Below the pieces are notes generated by a model. It made no database searches. It was not told where the DNA came from and worked only from the letters and a program-made list of their open reading frames with translations. Position numbers and translations under genes: made by a program. Positions 18,709 to 27,457 of a stretch of 60,256 bases of DNA are shown here, one piece after another. Every line of letters starts with the position of its first letter. The stretch's first letter is position 1. The DNA lies in NCBI GenBank assembly GCA_964416195.1, contig CAYQDB010000013.1:1-60256 (forward strand), in the 5' to 3' direction. This DNA comes from CAYQDB01 sp964416195 (GTDB lineage Bacteria; Zixibacteria; MSB-5A5; GN15; FEB-12).

Positions 18709-19734
18709 TGGTACGGTTCCGTTGTCTTTGCTTTCGAGACTGGGTGGCCCACCTACCTTTGGCGGACTGTGGGTAATAAAATAGGTACAACGAACTGCCG
18801 AGAGTGTTGAAGCTCTCCAGGCCGGATGTGATTAGAACTTTTCAACCAGTTTTCGAGTACCTGAAAATAGCCATTAAAGAGGTGTTCAGACATCAGTTCA
18901 ACTCAAGGTCCAAGTATTCCGCATATTACTGTTGAAAAATGTGGCCTTTGAAACACTAATCAAAGCTTCCTGACACTCACAGTTTTTTTTATTTTCAGGT
19001 AGCACACACAGTGTGGATATTCGCGTACGCTACAGAGCGTAAGGTTACAGTCAAAAACCTACGTGCTTGTTGAAGAATATAACAAGCGTAATAGCTGATC
19101 CAACGGCTAACGGATGATATAGCAATCTCTTCGGCATTCAATATTCAAGATTGCCACGTCCGCCGCCGGCGGACTCGCAATGACAACATGGGTACTTTTT
19201 CAACACTCCCCAAGCTGTGGGGCACCCGGCGCAAGCACTACAACACGAAGAGACCACACAGCTCGCCGAGCTATCGCCCACCGGCTCCAGAGGTCATTCA
19301 ACCAGTAACCAGCTTTACAGGAATTATGACACGACTAACTTAGGAAGTGGTGCAATAACCGGAGGCATGTCAGGCCAGGTCGGCGATCAATTGAAGACGC
19401 AAAAAAAGTGACTTGGATATCGTAAGACGATTTGTTATACTGGAACTCGTGGACAGACTGAATATAAACATGTTAAGGCTTAAGTTGTTGGAGTGTTCCC
19501 CTCAGCAAGCCAAAAGACCTGAGGTCAGCCGCTTGAGGACAGCAAATTCAATAGAACCGCACGCACGACGGGGGTAAACCAAGAAGATATTGTGTCTTTT
19601 GGCTACTTCAGTCTGAGATTACGGAAACTGCCCGACCAGTTTGGCCGCTGTCCGAGTCACGGACAGGAAGGTTCTTGATGTCGGTGGCCGGCTGCTCAAC
19701 TAAGTGCAACTGAAGAATTGATTGCCATAGTAAG
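18709..19734. other. 1-kb intergenic region with a dispersed repeat and a hairpin
   Basis: No convincing gene. The first 350 bases are AT-rich and unstructured. A family-A repeat occupies 19067-19208. After it come about 440 bases containing a 64-codon frame (19217-19411) that looks like chance. A perfect hairpin CTGTCCG/CGGACAG lies at 19648-19666, 70 bases before korD, and could be part of the kor leader. A promoter was not found with confidence. Confidence 0.5.
19067..19208. repeat. Dispersed repeat family A, copy 1 (diverged)
   Basis: About 140 bases. It starts TTGTTGAAGAA and ends ACTTTTTCAACACTCC, with inner AGCAATCTC / GATTGCCACG and CTCGCAATGAC. The same layout (GTTGAGAAA..., CGTCATTGCGAG-like, GTGGCAATCTC, GATTGCCACG, CGCAATGACG, ACTTTTTCAAC) recurs at 31893-32016, 36631-36726 (partial) and 44599-44733. 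The ends are inverted repeats of one another, so each copy can fold into one long hairpin. Confidence 0.7.
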
Positions 19735-20019
19735 GTGTATTTGAGTCTAACTAAGCGACACAAGAAGGGCGTTGAACTTATCGAGATCAATGGGAATCTC
19801 TGTAAGGGATGCGACATATGCATTGAATTCTGCCCCACGGATGTTTTCCGGAAGTCCGACAGGCTCAACAGGAAAGGGTACTATCTCCCGGTGGTTGCAA
19901 AGGTGGAGGAATGCACAGGTTGTCGCCTTTGTGAGCTGTTGTGCCCTGAGTTAGCGATTGTCATTACAGATGAGCGAAAGCCCGGTAACGTAAAAGTAAA
20001 TACAACTCATGGTGATTAA
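19735..20019 (+). CDS. korD: 2-oxoacid:ferredoxin oxidoreductase, ferredoxin-like delta subunit
   Basis: 94 residues with two complete [4Fe-4S] motifs: Cys23, 26, 29, 33 (CKGCDICIEFC) and Cys60, 63, 66, 70 (CTGCRLCELLC). This is the delta subunit of four-subunit 2-oxoacid:ferredoxin oxidoreductases, carrying electrons from the TPP centre to ferredoxin. The start is uncertain: GTG 19735 or TTG 19741, each with only a weak AAGG upstream. It overlaps korA by 11 bases and opens the korDABC operon. Confidence 0.9.
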   Translation: MYLSLTKRHKKGVELIEINGNLCKGCDICIEFCPTDVFRKSDRLNRKGYYLPVVAKVEECTGCRLCELLCPELAIVITDERKPGNVKVNTTHGD

Positions 20020-21172
20020 CGAAAGCAGGAGACAATACCTCGACCGTCTTGGGGGCAAGACATACTTCATACTTGGAGATGAGGCGTGCGCATACGGGGC
20101 AATCTATGCCGGCTGCGGTTTCTTTGCCGGCTACCCGATAACGCCAACCAGCGAAGTGGCCGAGTTGATGGCTATGGAACTCCCCAAGGCGGGCGGCGTA
20201 TGCATCCAGATGGAGGATGAGCTGGCCAGCATGGCCGCCATCATCGGCGCTTCCTGGACCGGTGCCCGCACCATGACGGCAACCAGCGGCCCCGGTTTCT
20301 CGCTTATACAGGAGAACATCGGATACGCAGTGATGACCGAGACGCCCTGCGTAATAGTCAATGTCCAGCGCTCAGGGCCCTCGACCGGTCAGGCCACCAA
20401 ACCAGCCCAGGGGGATGTCATGCAGGCACGTTGGGGTACTCATGGAGACCATGACATAATTGCGCTTTCCCCCAATTCTGCCCAGGAGTGCTTTGACCTC
20501 ATGCTGGATTGCTTCGACCTTGCAGACGTGTACCGAACCCCAGTGATCATGCTGATGGATGGCGAGGTTGGCCATCTAAGAGAAAGTATCACAATGCCGG
20601 AGGCATCGTCGATCAAGCATACGTCGAGGAAGAAAGCCAGACCCGGTGAGGATGTATTCGGTGGACAGGAGCTAGTACCGGGTATGATCCACTACGGTGA
20701 GGGGTGGAATGTCCATGTAACGGGCTCTACCCATTTGCCCAACGGCATGAGGGATGTATCAACACCCCGGGTGCACGATGATCTCATAAGACGGATTTAC
20801 AGAAAGATCGACGAGAATCGGGAGAAAATCGTCCGTATCGAAACGGATATAGACGACAATGGAAGGGCCCGTGTTGGCGTCATCTCGTATGGAGCCACCG
20901 CGAGACCTGCTTATGGTGCCGTCAGGTTGGCGCGGGCACAAAGCAAGAACGTGGATTTCCTGAGACTAATAACGATATGGCCGTTTGCCCGAAAGCAGGT
21001 GGCCCAGTTCGCCGAAGATCTGGACATCATTCTGGTGCCGGAGATGAACCTTGGCCAGATGTCGAGAGAAATCGAGAGATTTGTCGATTGTGAAGTCGTC
21101 TCGGTGTCGAAGATCGGCGGTGTTTCCCACTCGGTAGACGAGATACACAAGGCTATTATGGAGGCGATCTAA
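20009..21172 (+). CDS. korA: 2-oxoacid:ferredoxin oxidoreductase, alpha subunit (2-oxoglutarate type)
   Basis: 387 residues with the pyrimidine-binding and C-terminal domains of the PFOR/KOR alpha chain. The GYPITPTSE motif, MEDELASMAAIIGASWTGAR, TSGPGFSL and RSGPSTGQATKPAQGD are seen. This pattern fits KorA, which decarboxylates 2-oxoglutarate oxidatively to succinyl-CoA and reduces ferredoxin, although related 2-oxoacids cannot be excluded. In Thauera aromatica a KOR of this kind feeds benzoyl-CoA reductase, so the link to the aromatic island nearby is plausible. The stop overlaps the korB start by one base (TAATG). Confidence 0.93.
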   Translation: MVINESRRQYLDRLGGKTYFILGDEACAYGAIYAGCGFFAGYPITPTSEVAELMAMELPKAGGVCIQMEDELASMAAIIGASWTGARTMTATSGPGFSLIQENIGYAVMTETPCVIVNVQRSGPSTGQATKPAQGDVMQARWGTHGDHDIIALSPNSAQECFDLMLDCFDLADVYRTPVIMLMDGEVGHLRESITMPEASSIKHTSRKKARPGEDVFGGQELVPGMIHYGEGWNVHVTGSTHLPNGMRDVSTPRVHDDLIRRIYRKIDENREKIVRIETDIDDNGRARVGVISYGATARPAYGAVRLARAQSKNVDFLRLITIWPFARKQVAQFAEDLDIILVPEMNLGQMSREIERFVDCEVVSVSKIGGVSHSVDEIHKAIMEAI

Positions 21173-22020
21173 TGCCTGAACCCCGACACAGACTGATGGA
21201 CTACGTCCGGGAAGAGATCATGCCTCACCGCTTCTGTGCCGGTTGCGGATGCGGAACGATACTGAATGTATTCACCAATGCGGTTGCGAACATCGGCTTG
21301 GAACCTACCCGGATGGTCTGCGTCTCTGGTATCGGTTGTTCCTCGTGGATACCAAGCCCCTATTTCAAAGCCGACACTCTCCACACGACCCATGGCCGTC
21401 CGATAGCGTTCGCCACCGGCGTAAAGATCATGCGTCCTGACCTGACGGTAGTGGTGATAGCGGGCGACGGAGACGTGGCTGGCATTGGCGGTAACCATCT
21501 CATCCATGCCGCCCGGCGCAATATCGACCTCTCAGTGTTCATGGTAAACAATATGATCTACGGTATGACCGGCGGCCAGGTGGCCCCCACGACACCTGAG
21601 GGTGTGAAGACCGCCACCACTCCGCATAGAAACGTTGAGCCGCCCTTCCGAGTGGCCGACCTGGTAGTCGCAGCCGGGGCCAGTTATGTTGCTCGATGGA
21701 CGACCTACCATGTGTTTCAGCTTATGAAATCTATGCAGCACGCCATGACAAAGAAGGGATTCAGCTTCATTGAGATCGTCTCGCAATGCCCGGAATACTA
21801 CGGCCGCAGGATCGGGCTGAGAACAGGGGTTGACCTCCTCAAGAGATTCAAGCAACAATCGGTCCGCGTTGTGAAAGCTCAGGGGATGACTGAACAGGAG
21901 CTTCAGGACAAGATCATAGTCGGCAAGCTGTGCGACCTGGATCGCCCCGAGTTCGTGACGCAACTGCACGAACTGACCAACGAACAAGTCGAGCTTCTGA
22001 GAAAGGAGACGACCAATTGA
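21172..22020 (+). CDS. korB: 2-oxoacid:ferredoxin oxidoreductase, beta subunit (TPP-binding)
   Basis: 282 residues. It carries the TPP pyrophosphate-binding motif GDGDVAGIGGNHLIHAARRN, the N-terminal HRFCAGCGCGTIL segment whose cysteines bind an iron-sulfur cluster with the delta subunit, and IGCSSWIPSPYF and YGMTGGQVAPTTP, all typical of KorB. Partner of korA, from which it is separated by a one-base overlap. The stop overlaps the korC TTG start. Confidence 0.95.
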   Translation: MPEPRHRLMDYVREEIMPHRFCAGCGCGTILNVFTNAVANIGLEPTRMVCVSGIGCSSWIPSPYFKADTLHTTHGRPIAFATGVKIMRPDLTVVVIAGDGDVAGIGGNHLIHAARRNIDLSVFMVNNMIYGMTGGQVAPTTPEGVKTATTPHRNVEPPFRVADLVVAAGASYVARWTTYHVFQLMKSMQHAMTKKGFSFIEIVSQCPEYYGRRIGLRTGVDLLKRFKQQSVRVVKAQGMTEQELQDKIIVGKLCDLDRPEFVTQLHELTNEQVELLRKETTN

Positions 22021-22565
22021 TTATAAGGTTTGTAGGTTTCGGCGGTCAGGGGATAATTTTGTCAAGCTACATTATGGGCCAGTCCGCCGTCTTTGACGGT
22101 AAGAAGGCAATTCAGAACCAATCCTACGGTAGTGAATCCCGTGGTGGGGAATGCCGGGGTGACGTAATCATCTCTGAGGATGAAATCTACGAGTTGGAGC
22201 CCACCAGACATGATGTGTTAGTTGCGATGACTCAACCCGGCTATGAGAAATTTGTTCCCCTTTTGCGGCCTGGAGGCACTCTGATTCTGGACAAGGACCT
22301 GGTGGTCACCGACAGCAAACTTGAGCCCCGGGGCATAAAAAAACATGTGATAGCTGCCACCGACATAGCGTTCAAGAAATTTGGTCGGAAGATCGTTGCG
22401 AACATGGTAATTCTTGGCTACATGAATACCCTACTATGCCCGGTGTCGGAAAGAGCGCTGGAGAAGGCCATTTCCAGAAGTGTTCCCGAGGATACCGAAG
22501 AATTGAATCTGAAGGCCATGCGCGAGGGAATCGAACTGGCCAGGCAGGAGAGCGAAGCCAAGTAG
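22017..22565 (+). CDS. korC: 2-oxoacid:ferredoxin oxidoreductase, gamma subunit
   Basis: 182 residues of the gamma domain, with the opening FVGFGGQGIILSSYIMG and SYGSESRGGECRGDV. The chosen start is TTG 22017, which overlaps the korB stop as TTGA and has GGAG seven bases upstream; the open frame continues far into korB without a better start. Completes the D-A-B-C set. Confidence 0.92.
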   Translation: MIIRFVGFGGQGIILSSYIMGQSAVFDGKKAIQNQSYGSESRGGECRGDVIISEDEIYELEPTRHDVLVAMTQPGYEKFVPLLRPGGTLILDKDLVVTDSKLEPRGIKKHVIAATDIAFKKFGRKIVANMVILGYMNTLLCPVSERALEKAISRSVPEDTEELNLKAMREGIELARQESEAK

Positions 22566-22649
22566 CGAATCTGTTGCCTGCATGGTTGAGGTGTCGGCAC
22601 CGGGCACCTGCGCGCACGGCTCATAGTATGAGGTTCTGGAAAAGGACGA

Positions 22650-23351
22650 GTGAGGCTGGTCGAAGATCTCCTGGAAAGCGTTGCCGATCTGGATTGCCCC
22701 GTCAATCGGGTATGCGTGGGTCTCCACTGGACTGTGGTGGAAAGCAGGAACACCGGCATGGCTCACACCTATAAGACAGGCAACAAGGTGGAGCTTGAGT
22801 CCTCAGGTAACCTTGTAGGCAAGAGCGCGCTTGAACTCGCCAAACGCCTCAGGAGCTGGGAGCCCCTGGAGGCGAGCCTGGGTGTCGCAGCTCTGAACTC
22901 CCTTATTGAGCCTGCCGGTGAGCGGGGTAACGTGTTCGCTAACATCCTTGGAATGGCCGAGGGAAAGACCGTCACGGTTATCGGAAGATTTCCGTCCAAC
23001 GACCAAATTGCGCAGGTCGCAGGGCACGCACACTTTCTTGAAATGGAGCCGCAAAAGGGGGAGCTTCCCCCAAGTGCCTGTGAGGAAGTGATACCCGCAT
23101 CCGACATAGTGGTGATTACAGCCACCGCTCTGATAAATAAGACCCTACCGCGCCTTCTTGAACTCAGCACGAACGCGAAAGCCATTGTTCTCGGCCCGAG
23201 TACACCGATGAATGATGTCCTGTTCAGTCACGGAGCTGATATTCTTGCCGGGGTTCGAGTCACCGACGCGGATGCACTTGTGGACAGCATTATGCAGGGA
23301 GTCAAAAAGTTCAACAAGCTCGCCGGCATCGAAGCAATCATAAGACCATAG
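22650..23351 (+). CDS. DUF4213/DUF364 protein (putative heavy-metal chelation family)
   Basis: 233 residues: an N-terminal DUF4213-like part (about 1-85) and a C-terminal Rossmann-like DUF364 part (about 95-233) with VTVIGRFPSNDQI, DIVVITATALINKTLPRLL and AIVLGPSTPMNDVLF. The structure of a relative suggested metal binding, often in clusters with molybdenum or tungsten genes, but the function is not established. GTG 22650 has AGGA just upstream. It follows korC by 84 bases on the same strand, so may be in the same transcript. Confidence 0.8.
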   Translation: MRLVEDLLESVADLDCPVNRVCVGLHWTVVESRNTGMAHTYKTGNKVELESSGNLVGKSALELAKRLRSWEPLEASLGVAALNSLIEPAGERGNVFANILGMAEGKTVTVIGRFPSNDQIAQVAGHAHFLEMEPQKGELPPSACEEVIPASDIVVITATALINKTLPRLLELSTNAKAIVLGPSTPMNDVLFSHGADILAGVRVTDADALVDSIMQGVKKFNKLAGIEAIIRP

Positions 23352-23358
23352 AGAAAAC

Positions 23359-23420
23359 GTAGGTCACGCCGACTCGCGGCGTGACAAAATGAATGTCAAG
23401 CTCCAAGTGGGCTTGACTTA
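23359..23420. repeat. Intergenic repeat family C, copy 2
   Basis: Begins GTAGGTCACGCCGACTCGCG seven bases after the DUF364 stop. It contains two hairpins: CACGCCGAC-type arms (CACGCC/GGCGTG), then GTCAAG ... CTTGAC. It is convergent between the kor operon and the HEPN gene. Matches copy 3 at 60166 almost base for base over the first 45 bases. Confidence 0.65.
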
Positions 23421-23425
23421 CCGTA

Positions 23426-24352
23426 CTATCTCAATAAAGCCCGTTCAAAATCTTCATTACCTAGAGCACTGCCCCGTTCGATGCAAAGCATGAGTATTGA
23501 TGATAGAATATCGAAGGAATCATCTAATGCACGGTGCAACTTCTCATCGGAGATTCTTCCCCCGTGCACAGCTTTTGATCTTACATCATACAGCTTCTTC
23601 GTTTTCTTGTAGAAATCTATCCTTTCATCTCCTCGAGGCTTCAATAAGGAGGCTGTGATTGTGGATAGCCTGTAGACTGTTTCTGATTTCAATTCAAGAA
23701 TCGATTCAATTCCTGCCCAAATGCGTGAAATTGCAGTCCTTAGATCTTCGGAAAATCTCCAGTCAACTGCTGCTTTCAAAGAGAAATAGAAACGCTCTGA
23801 TTCTGCGCACAACCTATTGAATTTATCATAGTTGGCGTAGACCCAATCTATGTCATCATCGGAGATTTCGGAGTCTTTACAATTCTCATTCAGGACTAGC
23901 TTTCTGTGAAAATCGAGTATCTGGTAATGAGGTCTTCGCTTTTCTGGTGAGTTTTCGTGATTTTCCTTGATGCCAGTATCTGCCAATAGTCCGTCTGAGA
24001 CAGCTTGTCTTATTCTCTTAGCTGTCTCCCATGATTGGCTGCAACCAGCCAGAGGAAGATGCTTTGTATAACCTCTCAATGTTAGAAGGACCAAAGCCAA
24101 CCATGCTCGATTTAAGGTATCAAATCCCGGTGTGACGTCAGAGTCCCTGGCGGAGACAATCTCCGTCGTTGCCAAAGGCAGAAATGGTTCAAGCATGGCC
24201 CATTCTCTGAATCCGACTGCCCCCAAACCAGCTAAATCAAAGACGCTGAGCGGCTCGTGGAGTCTCCTCAGGATGAGGCCCGGGGCAAGGACGACACTAT
24301 CCTTCGTAATGTGTAAGTTCCAACACAAGATGTACCAATTGCCCTCGTGCAT
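23426..24352 (-). CDS. Apea-like HEPN domain protein
   Basis: 308 residues, mostly helical. Near the C-terminus is RSKAVH (258-263), the Rx4H signature of HEPN RNases, followed by GGRISDEKLHRALDDSFDIL, as in Apea-like HEPN proteins linked to phage defence and stress. The N-terminal 200 residues are not recognised. ATG 24352 is used; a TTG at 24379 is also in frame. The gene reads as more AT-rich than the neighbouring genes and interrupts metabolic genes, which suggests transfer. A 49-codon ORF with a good ribosome-binding site ends directly upstream. Confidence 0.7.
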   Translation of the reverse strand: MHEGNWYILCWNLHITKDSVVLAPGLILRRLHEPLSVFDLAGLGAVGFREWAMLEPFLPLATTEIVSARDSDVTPGFDTLNRAWLALVLLTLRGYTKHLPLAGCSQSWETAKRIRQAVSDGLLADTGIKENHENSPEKRRPHYQILDFHRKLVLNENCKDSEISDDDIDWVYANYDKFNRLCAESERFYFSLKAAVDWRFSEDLRTAISRIWAGIESILELKSETVYRLSTITASLLKPRGDERIDFYKKTKKLYDVRSKAVHGGRISDEKLHRALDDSFDILSSILMLCIERGSALGNEDFERALLR

Positions 24353-24379
24353 TTCAATTCTCTTGCCGCTAACTAACAA

Positions 24380-24529
24380 TTAGATTGATCCGCATAAGAT
24401 GCGGAACTTCGGTTTCCTGCCCGTATAAGACGCCGTCGCTTCGTCTGAAAAACACGCGATAATCCTTTCAGCTTCAGTCACTTGCATTCCATGCAAAAAC
24501 TTATCTTGGCGTTTTGTATGGGTCGGCAT
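24380..24529 (-). CDS. Possible 49-residue protein upstream of the HEPN gene
   Basis: An ATG at 24529 with AAAGGG five bases upstream opens 49 codons ending in TAA at 24380-24382. The peptide is basic and polar (MPTHTKRQDKFLHGM...TGRKPKFRILCGSI) and not recognised. It ends just before, and in the same frame as, the HEPN ORF. It could be a small partner such as an antitoxin, an upstream leader peptide, or the product of an in-frame stop splitting a longer gene. Confidence 0.4.
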   Translation of the reverse strand: MPTHTKRQDKFLHGMQVTEAERIIACFSDEATASYTGRKPKFRILCGSI

Positions 24530-24623
24530 AAAAACCCTTTCGATTCAAGCCTCACGAGTGTAGAATAACGCGAACCACGGAAAAATGTCAATCGCGAATT
24601 CTCTCGTTTCAGCAGAGCCTTTG

Positions 24624-26993
24624 TTATGAACGTTTGCCCCGATTTGCCTGCATCGTCGCAATCAACCGTTCTGGGGTTACCGGAAGTTCGTCGATACGAA
24701 TACCCGTAGCATCGTAAAGGGCGTTGAGAATCGCCGGGATAACCGGCATGATCGCTCCTTCGCCGACCTCTTTTGCCCCGTAAGGCCCATGGGGTTCATT
24801 TGATTCCACGATAATCGCATCCAGATGGGGCATGTCAAGCGCAGTGGGGATCTTGTATTCAGCGAGATTGGCGTTTACGATGCGTCCCTTATTGTCGTAT
24901 ATGATTTGCTCCATCAACGCCTCCCCCATGCCCATCATCATTGAACCCTGCATTTGACCTTCAACCTGCGTACGGTTGATGGCAAATCCACAGTCATGGG
25001 CGCCGGTAATATTTTCAACTGTAATCTCGCCTGTTTCAAGGTCAACCGAAACCTCTGCTATCTGCGCCGAACAACCGAAAGCCGGAGAGGTACCAACCGT
25101 GGCTCCCTTGAAGGAACCGCCCAACGGCGGCGGGCGGTACTTGCCCGTTCCAACGATACTACCGCGTTCGAGAAAGGCAATACGACTGGCCTCGCCAAAT
25201 GTCAGATGGGGTCCCTCGGGCAGGTCCGTGAAGCCTTTGTGTTCCTGTAAGTATTCCTTTCGTAGTTCTGAGAAATCGATCTCACCGGCCGAGCTCACAA
25301 GTTGACCATCTCTGAGATCAAGCGTTTCAGGAGGTCTTTCCAATCTGCCGGCTACAGCCTCCAAAATCTGGCGCTTTACGTCTCGAGCCGCTTCGCGGCA
25401 GGCATGACCGGTCATAAGTGTTGTGCGGCTGGAATAGGCACCTAGATCGACGCTGAGACTGGAGTCACCCGAAACCACTCTCACGTCGTCCAGGGATAGG
25501 CCCAATTCCTCGGCGGTGATCATGGCCAGCACTGTATCCGAGCCCTGACCGATGTCGGCCGCTCCCGAGGAAACAGTGACCCCGCCGCCAACCTCATCAA
25601 CTTTAGTTATGACAGTGCAGTGGTAAGTCCGGGAACGGTAAATCGGATAGCCTGCGCCGGAAACGAAAAAGCCACAGGCAGCGCCAATTCCCTTGCCGTC
25701 ACGACGGGTCTTGCCGCCGGAAGAGCGTTTCCTTTTCCAAGCCGCCGAGTCTCTGACCGCTTCCAGAGCCTCGCGCATGCCAAAGCTACTGACAAACAGC
25801 TCATTGCAGGTCGTCTCGCCTGCCTCCATCACGTTTTTCAAACGCAGTTCGATAGGATCCATACCCAGCTCTTCAGCGATGCGATCAAGCTGCACCTCGA
25901 ACAGGGCGCGGGCGATAACGGCGCCATGCCCCCGTTGGGCTCCGCAGGCCGGTTTGTTGGTGACAACGCGGTAGCCGTCGTATTTCATGTTCTTGAGCCG
26001 GTAGGGTCCCCCCAGAAGGGAGCCGGAGTAGTAAATCGTAGCGATGCCAAAACTGGCGTAAGCCCCACCGTCCAAAATGCATCGATGTTCAAGGAACGTC
26101 AGACGGCCGTCCTTTTTGACACCGGTAGTCATGGTATGGAAGAACTGGTGCCGCGCCCGCGAGTGTAGGAAGACCTGCTCCCGATCGAATGTGAGCTTGA
26201 CCGGTTGGCCGGTTTTCAACGCCAACAGGCACGTTGCCAGTTCGGCGGTAGAGCAGGAGGCTTTAGGGCCGAAACCGCCCCCAACCGCGGGCTTTATCAC
26301 TCGAACTTTATGCAAGGGAAGGCCGAGGGCCATTGCCAGAGTACGCTGGACATAATGAGGAGCCTGAGTGGAACTCCACATAGTCAGGTTGCCGTGAGAA
26401 TCCATCTCGGCCAGTACGCTCTGCGGCTCCATGAAAGCGGCATCCTGCATCTTGCTCGTAAGGTGGTCAGTGCGCATAAGATAAGAATCTTTGCGCCCAT
26501 CCTCAATGTCGCCGAAGTGCCAGTGGACCTCTGCACAGACATTATTCTTGTATGTCTCGTGAAGTTGCGGTTGGCCATCATCCATGGCGGCGCGGCCATC
26601 CAGGATCGTGGGAAGCTCCTCAAAATCGACCTTTATGAGGCTTACTGCCTCGAGGGCCGTATCTAAATCGACGGCGGCCACAGCCACAATCTCATCCCCC
26701 ACATAGCGCACCTTATCGTGGCAGAATATGGTCTCATCATAACGGGCCGGGCTGACCCCGTACGGCGTCGTACCGGCCTCACGGTGAGTCACCACCGCCT
26801 TTACACCGGGCAGACGCTCAGCGCGTGACGTATCTATGTTCAGTATGCGGGCGTGAGCCACTGGGCTGTGTAAGATGGCGCCGGTCAGCATCGTAGGCCG
26901 CTTGAGATCGTCCGTATAGAGTGCTTTACCTGTTACCTTGTCGACAGCGTCCACCCGAGGGGCGCGCGTGTTGAGAATGCGGTATTTGCTCAT
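24624..26993 (-). CDS. Molybdenum hydroxylase large subunit (4-hydroxybenzoyl-CoA reductase alpha-like)
   Basis: 789 residues of the xanthine-oxidase family, molybdopterin-binding subunit. Family blocks include KVTGKALYTDD, the Mo-site loops AVGGGFGPK, ACGAQRGHG and GAADIGQGSDT, and the catalytic Glu in YGAKEVGEGA. The arrangement around the ACGAQRGHG loop resembles HcrA, which removes the phenolic hydroxyl of 4-hydroxybenzoyl-CoA to give benzoyl-CoA, and this fits the neighbouring benzoyl-CoA pathway. Nevertheless the FAD subunit lacks the HcrB iron-sulfur insertion, so the substrate is open. ATG overlaps the stop of the [2Fe-2S] subunit gene (ATGA). Confidence 0.85.
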   Translation of the reverse strand: MSKYRILNTRAPRVDAVDKVTGKALYTDDLKRPTMLTGAILHSPVAHARILNIDTSRAERLPGVKAVVTHREAGTTPYGVSPARYDETIFCHDKVRYVGDEIVAVAAVDLDTALEAVSLIKVDFEELPTILDGRAAMDDGQPQLHETYKNNVCAEVHWHFGDIEDGRKDSYLMRTDHLTSKMQDAAFMEPQSVLAEMDSHGNLTMWSSTQAPHYVQRTLAMALGLPLHKVRVIKPAVGGGFGPKASCSTAELATCLLALKTGQPVKLTFDREQVFLHSRARHQFFHTMTTGVKKDGRLTFLEHRCILDGGAYASFGIATIYYSGSLLGGPYRLKNMKYDGYRVVTNKPACGAQRGHGAVIARALFEVQLDRIAEELGMDPIELRLKNVMEAGETTCNELFVSSFGMREALEAVRDSAAWKRKRSSGGKTRRDGKGIGAACGFFVSGAGYPIYRSRTYHCTVITKVDEVGGGVTVSSGAADIGQGSDTVLAMITAEELGLSLDDVRVVSGDSSLSVDLGAYSSRTTLMTGHACREAARDVKRQILEAVAGRLERPPETLDLRDGQLVSSAGEIDFSELRKEYLQEHKGFTDLPEGPHLTFGEASRIAFLERGSIVGTGKYRPPPLGGSFKGATVGTSPAFGCSAQIAEVSVDLETGEITVENITGAHDCGFAINRTQVEGQMQGSMMMGMGEALMEQIIYDNKGRIVNANLAEYKIPTALDMPHLDAIIVESNEPHGPYGAKEVGEGAIMPVIPAILNALYDATGIRIDELPVTPERLIATMQANRGKRS

Positions 26994-27457
26994 GGCGTTT
27001 CCTCAGAAGCTGCTTGGATGGCTTCAACTATTTTCTGGTAGCCGGTGCAGCGGCATAGGTTGCCGGAGATGGCTCTGCGAATATCCTGTTCGCTGGGATG
27101 GGGATTACTTCGCAGAAGCTCGGTTGCCGTCATCAACATACCCGGTGTACAGAAACCGCATTGAATAGCGCCCTGGTCTACAAATGCCTGTTGAAGGTGG
27201 TTCAGTTTGCCGTCTTTTGCCAATCCTTCAACCGTTTCAACCGAACAGCCATCGGCCTGGATGGCCAGTGTAAGACAGCTAAATGTGGCCACACCATTCA
27301 AAAGCACTGTACAAGAGCCGCAATCACCGATACCGCACCCTTTTTTTGTTCCGGTTAAACCCAAATCTTCACGTAACAACTCAAGTAGCGTGCGGCGGGG
27401 TTCCACAGCGAGTTCAGAAGTAACGCCATTAACGGTCAATGAGATTATCTTCTTCAT
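26990..27457 (-). CDS. Molybdenum hydroxylase small subunit, two [2Fe-2S] clusters
   Basis: 155 residues with the plant-type [2Fe-2S] motif (GCGIGDCGSCTVLLNG ... FSC) and the second helical-domain cluster motif (QCGFCTPGM ... NLCRCTGYQ). Carries electrons between the molybdenum site and FAD, like HcrC or CoxS. Start and stop each overlap the neighbouring subunit genes by four bases, so the three subunits are one operon. Confidence 0.95.
   Translation of the reverse strand: MKKIISLTVNGVTSELAVEPRRTLLELLREDLGLTGTKKGCGIGDCGSCTVLLNGVATFSCLTLAIQADGCSVETVEGLAKDGKLNHLQQAFVDQGAIQCGFCTPGMLMTATELLRSNPHPSEQDIRRAISGNLCRCTGYQKIVEAIQAASEETP

Noticed and set aside
19217..19411. 64-codon frame after repeat family A copy 1
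   Set aside because: Starts within repeat-derived sequence, no ribosome-binding site, no recognisable domain, and Ser/Thr/Gly/Gln-rich composition typical of chance frames.
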